From Robiginitomaculum sp. (GTDB lineage: Bacteria > Pseudomonadota > Alphaproteobacteria > Caulobacterales > Maricaulaceae), in NCBI GenBank assembly GCA_016765255.1, contig JAESQI010000061.1, positions 2,133 to 7,771 of the forward strand: DNA of 5,639 nucleotides, given 5' to 3'. Position numbers and translations under genes: made by a program. Position 1 is the first letter of the stretch. The number at the start of each line of letters is the position of its first letter. Positions 5,419-5,639 of this stretch are shown here, in pieces. A model generated the notes under the pieces. It did not search any database. It saw only the letters and a list, made by a program, of their open reading frames with translations, and was not told the origin of the DNA.

Positions 5419-5639
5419 ATGGATAATAATAATAACGCCTACTTTGCACAAACCCACGAAGTGAAGAACCAACCACCGGCATTAGAAAACTATAATGTTT
5501 ATCAGCAAGATATCGCTCTGCAAGAAGCCGTTGGTCGCGAAGATGCGGCTTGGGCAAACGATGATCTGCTAAATTTTGGCCAAGCCGCAGGCTCATCGAA
5601 AATCATTGAGCTAGGGGCACAGGCCAATGAAAACAAACC
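5419..5639 (+). CDS. aidB: AidB-like acyl-CoA dehydrogenase family protein, N-terminal 73 residues (truncated by window edge)
   Basis: The reading frame from 5419 stays open to the last base. After a short Asn-rich start (MDNNNN) it aligns with the N-terminus of E. coli AidB. AidB has QTHTVFNQPIPL, then NLYLSDGALCEAVTREGAGW; this protein has QTHEVKNQPPAL, then NVYQQDIALQEAVGREDAAW. Later LELGRLANVN corresponds to IELGAQANEN. In E. coli, AidB is a flavoprotein of the acyl-CoA dehydrogenase superfamily, induced by methylated Ada in the alkylation response; it binds DNA and its physiological substrate is unsettled. Only the N-terminal domain is present here, so FAD-binding and catalytic residues cannot be checked. 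The frame starts 142 bases after the AdoMet decarboxylase stop and has its own AAGGA site. It belongs to the foreign right-hand segment. A general acyl-CoA dehydrogenase is the alternative, but the QTH...NQP start is typical of the AidB branch. Confidence 0.82.
   Translation, partial: MDNNNNAYFAQTHEVKNQPPALENYNVYQQDIALQEAVGREDAAWANDDLLNFGQAAGSSKIIELGAQANENK

Overview
The window is mostly ordinary bacterial core information-processing genes, all on the + strand: the 3' part of dnaE (replicative DNA polymerase III alpha), complete rpsB (ribosomal protein S2), complete tsf (EF-Ts), and the 5' part of pyrH (UMP kinase). Protein style (alpha-type DnaE, a long EF-Ts of 307 aa, an S2 with a long acidic/Pro-Ala tail ending in a helix-hairpin-helix-like domain) and the order dnaE-rpsB-tsf-pyrH suggest a moderately AT-rich, probably aquatic alphaproteobacterium. 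This is inference from recalled family features, not from a search.

At about 4945-4964 the sequence changes identity. The pyrH reading frame matches UMP kinase up to about residue 100, then continues without a stop as the C-terminal part of a eukaryote-type S-adenosylmethionine decarboxylase. That is followed by a 142-base gap and the first 73 codons of an AidB-like acyl-CoA dehydrogenase. The right-hand 0.7 kb looks gammaproteobacterial (Shewanella/Vibrio/Alteromonas-like). The simplest reading is a chimeric clone or mis-assembly joining two organisms. A true rearrangement that destroys pyrH, an essential gene in the bacteria where it has been tested, is much less likely.

Layout: 1-2231 dnaE (5' truncated by the window edge); 2232-2387 candidate promoter and a structured rpsB leader; 2388-3503 rpsB; 3504-3599 gap with a 13-bp hairpin; 3600-4523 tsf; 4524-4652 gap with a candidate promoter and a paired leader; 4653-5276 chimeric ORF (pyrH head, AdoMet decarboxylase tail); 5277-5418 gap with small repeats; 5419-5639 aidB-like gene running off the window.

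S2 and EF-Ts serve translation and are co-transcribed in many bacteria. PyrH supplies UDP for nucleic acid and envelope precursors, and DnaE copies the chromosome. The most interesting native features are the S2 C-terminal extension and the RNA structures around rpsB. I found no CRISPR array, tRNA, rRNA, insertion sequence or defence system.
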